NCBI GenBank assembly: GCA_035547155.1
Contig: DASZVJ010000084.1
Location: 1-5,302 of the forward strand
Source of the DNA: CAZNMF01 sp035547155
Lineage (GTDB): Bacteria; Acidobacteriota; Vicinamibacteria; Vicinamibacterales; SCN-69-37
Direction: 5' to 3'
Length of the DNA: 5,302 nucleotides
Positions 5,267 through 5,302 of this stretch are shown piece by piece. The stretch's first letter is position 1; each line of letters begins with the position of its first letter. The notes beneath the pieces are model-generated. The model was given only the letters and a program-made list of their open reading frames with translations. It did no database searches and had not been told where the DNA came from. A program made the translations under genes and the position numbers.

Positions 5267-5302
5267 CTAGGACGCCGGCACGCGCGCGACGCACCGGAAC
5301 CC
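5267..5302 (-). CDS. C-terminal end of an upstream protein, possibly SUMF1/formylglycine-generating-enzyme domain
   Basis: Only 11 codons and a TAG stop are visible, reading GFRCVARVPAS. GFRCV close to the C-terminus is characteristic of SUMF1/FGE-sulfatase-type domains, in which this strand ends the fold. The frame ends 10 bp before the DUF1622 ATG on the same strand, as expected for an operon. With so few residues the identification is tentative, and this could simply be non-coding sequence upstream of DUF1622. Confidence 0.4.
   Translation of the reverse strand, partial: GFRCVARVPAS

Overview
The window is GC-rich (about two thirds G+C by eye) bacterial chromosomal DNA with tightly packed genes and no mobile element, CRISPR array, tRNA or rRNA. 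The gene content is a MASE1-GAF histidine kinase, FixJ-type response regulators, a sigma-54 activator, and small DUF202 and DUF1622 membrane proteins. Together with the base composition this fits an Acidobacteriota genome of the Vicinamibacteria kind. A high-GC proteobacterium or Gemmatimonadota is not excluded, and the taxonomic call is inference.

Left part (1-2811 and on to 3219). A sigma-54-dependent activator runs leftward off the window edge. Its central AAA+ domain begins almost at once after a likely GTG start. Divergently, across a gap of about 175 bp, lies a two-gene rightward operon. It encodes a 718-residue MASE1-GAF-HisKA-HATPase sensor kinase with FixL-like catalytic boxes, followed 6 bp later by a stand-alone receiver protein.

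Middle (3244-4433). Facing that operon, with only 24 bp between the stop codons, is a leftward FixJ/NarL-type regulator (receiver plus LuxR-type HTH). Its likely start is TTG, preceded by a strong ribosome binding site, rather than an ATG 96 bp upstream that overlaps a -10-like box. A 209-bp divergent region separates it from a small rightward antibiotic-biosynthesis-monooxygenase (ABM) fold protein. That gene has a match to the sigma-54 -24/-12 promoter pattern just before it.

Right part (4451-5302). A leftward operon comes in from the right edge. It holds the last 11 codons of a protein that looks like the C-terminus of a formylglycine-generating-enzyme/SUMF1-domain protein, then a DUF1622 membrane protein, then a DUF202 (YidH-like) membrane protein translationally coupled to it by a 4-bp overlap. 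The DUF202 protein carries a soluble N-terminal extension made of exact seven-residue repeats, which is the most distinctive structure in the window.

Likely joint working (inference): the membrane kinase phosphorylates the stand-alone receiver and possibly the adjacent FixJ-like regulator, giving a branched phosphosignalling unit. The neighbouring activator may drive sigma-54 promoters, of which the ABM gene is a local candidate. The DUF1622/DUF202 pair looks like a separate envelope module.
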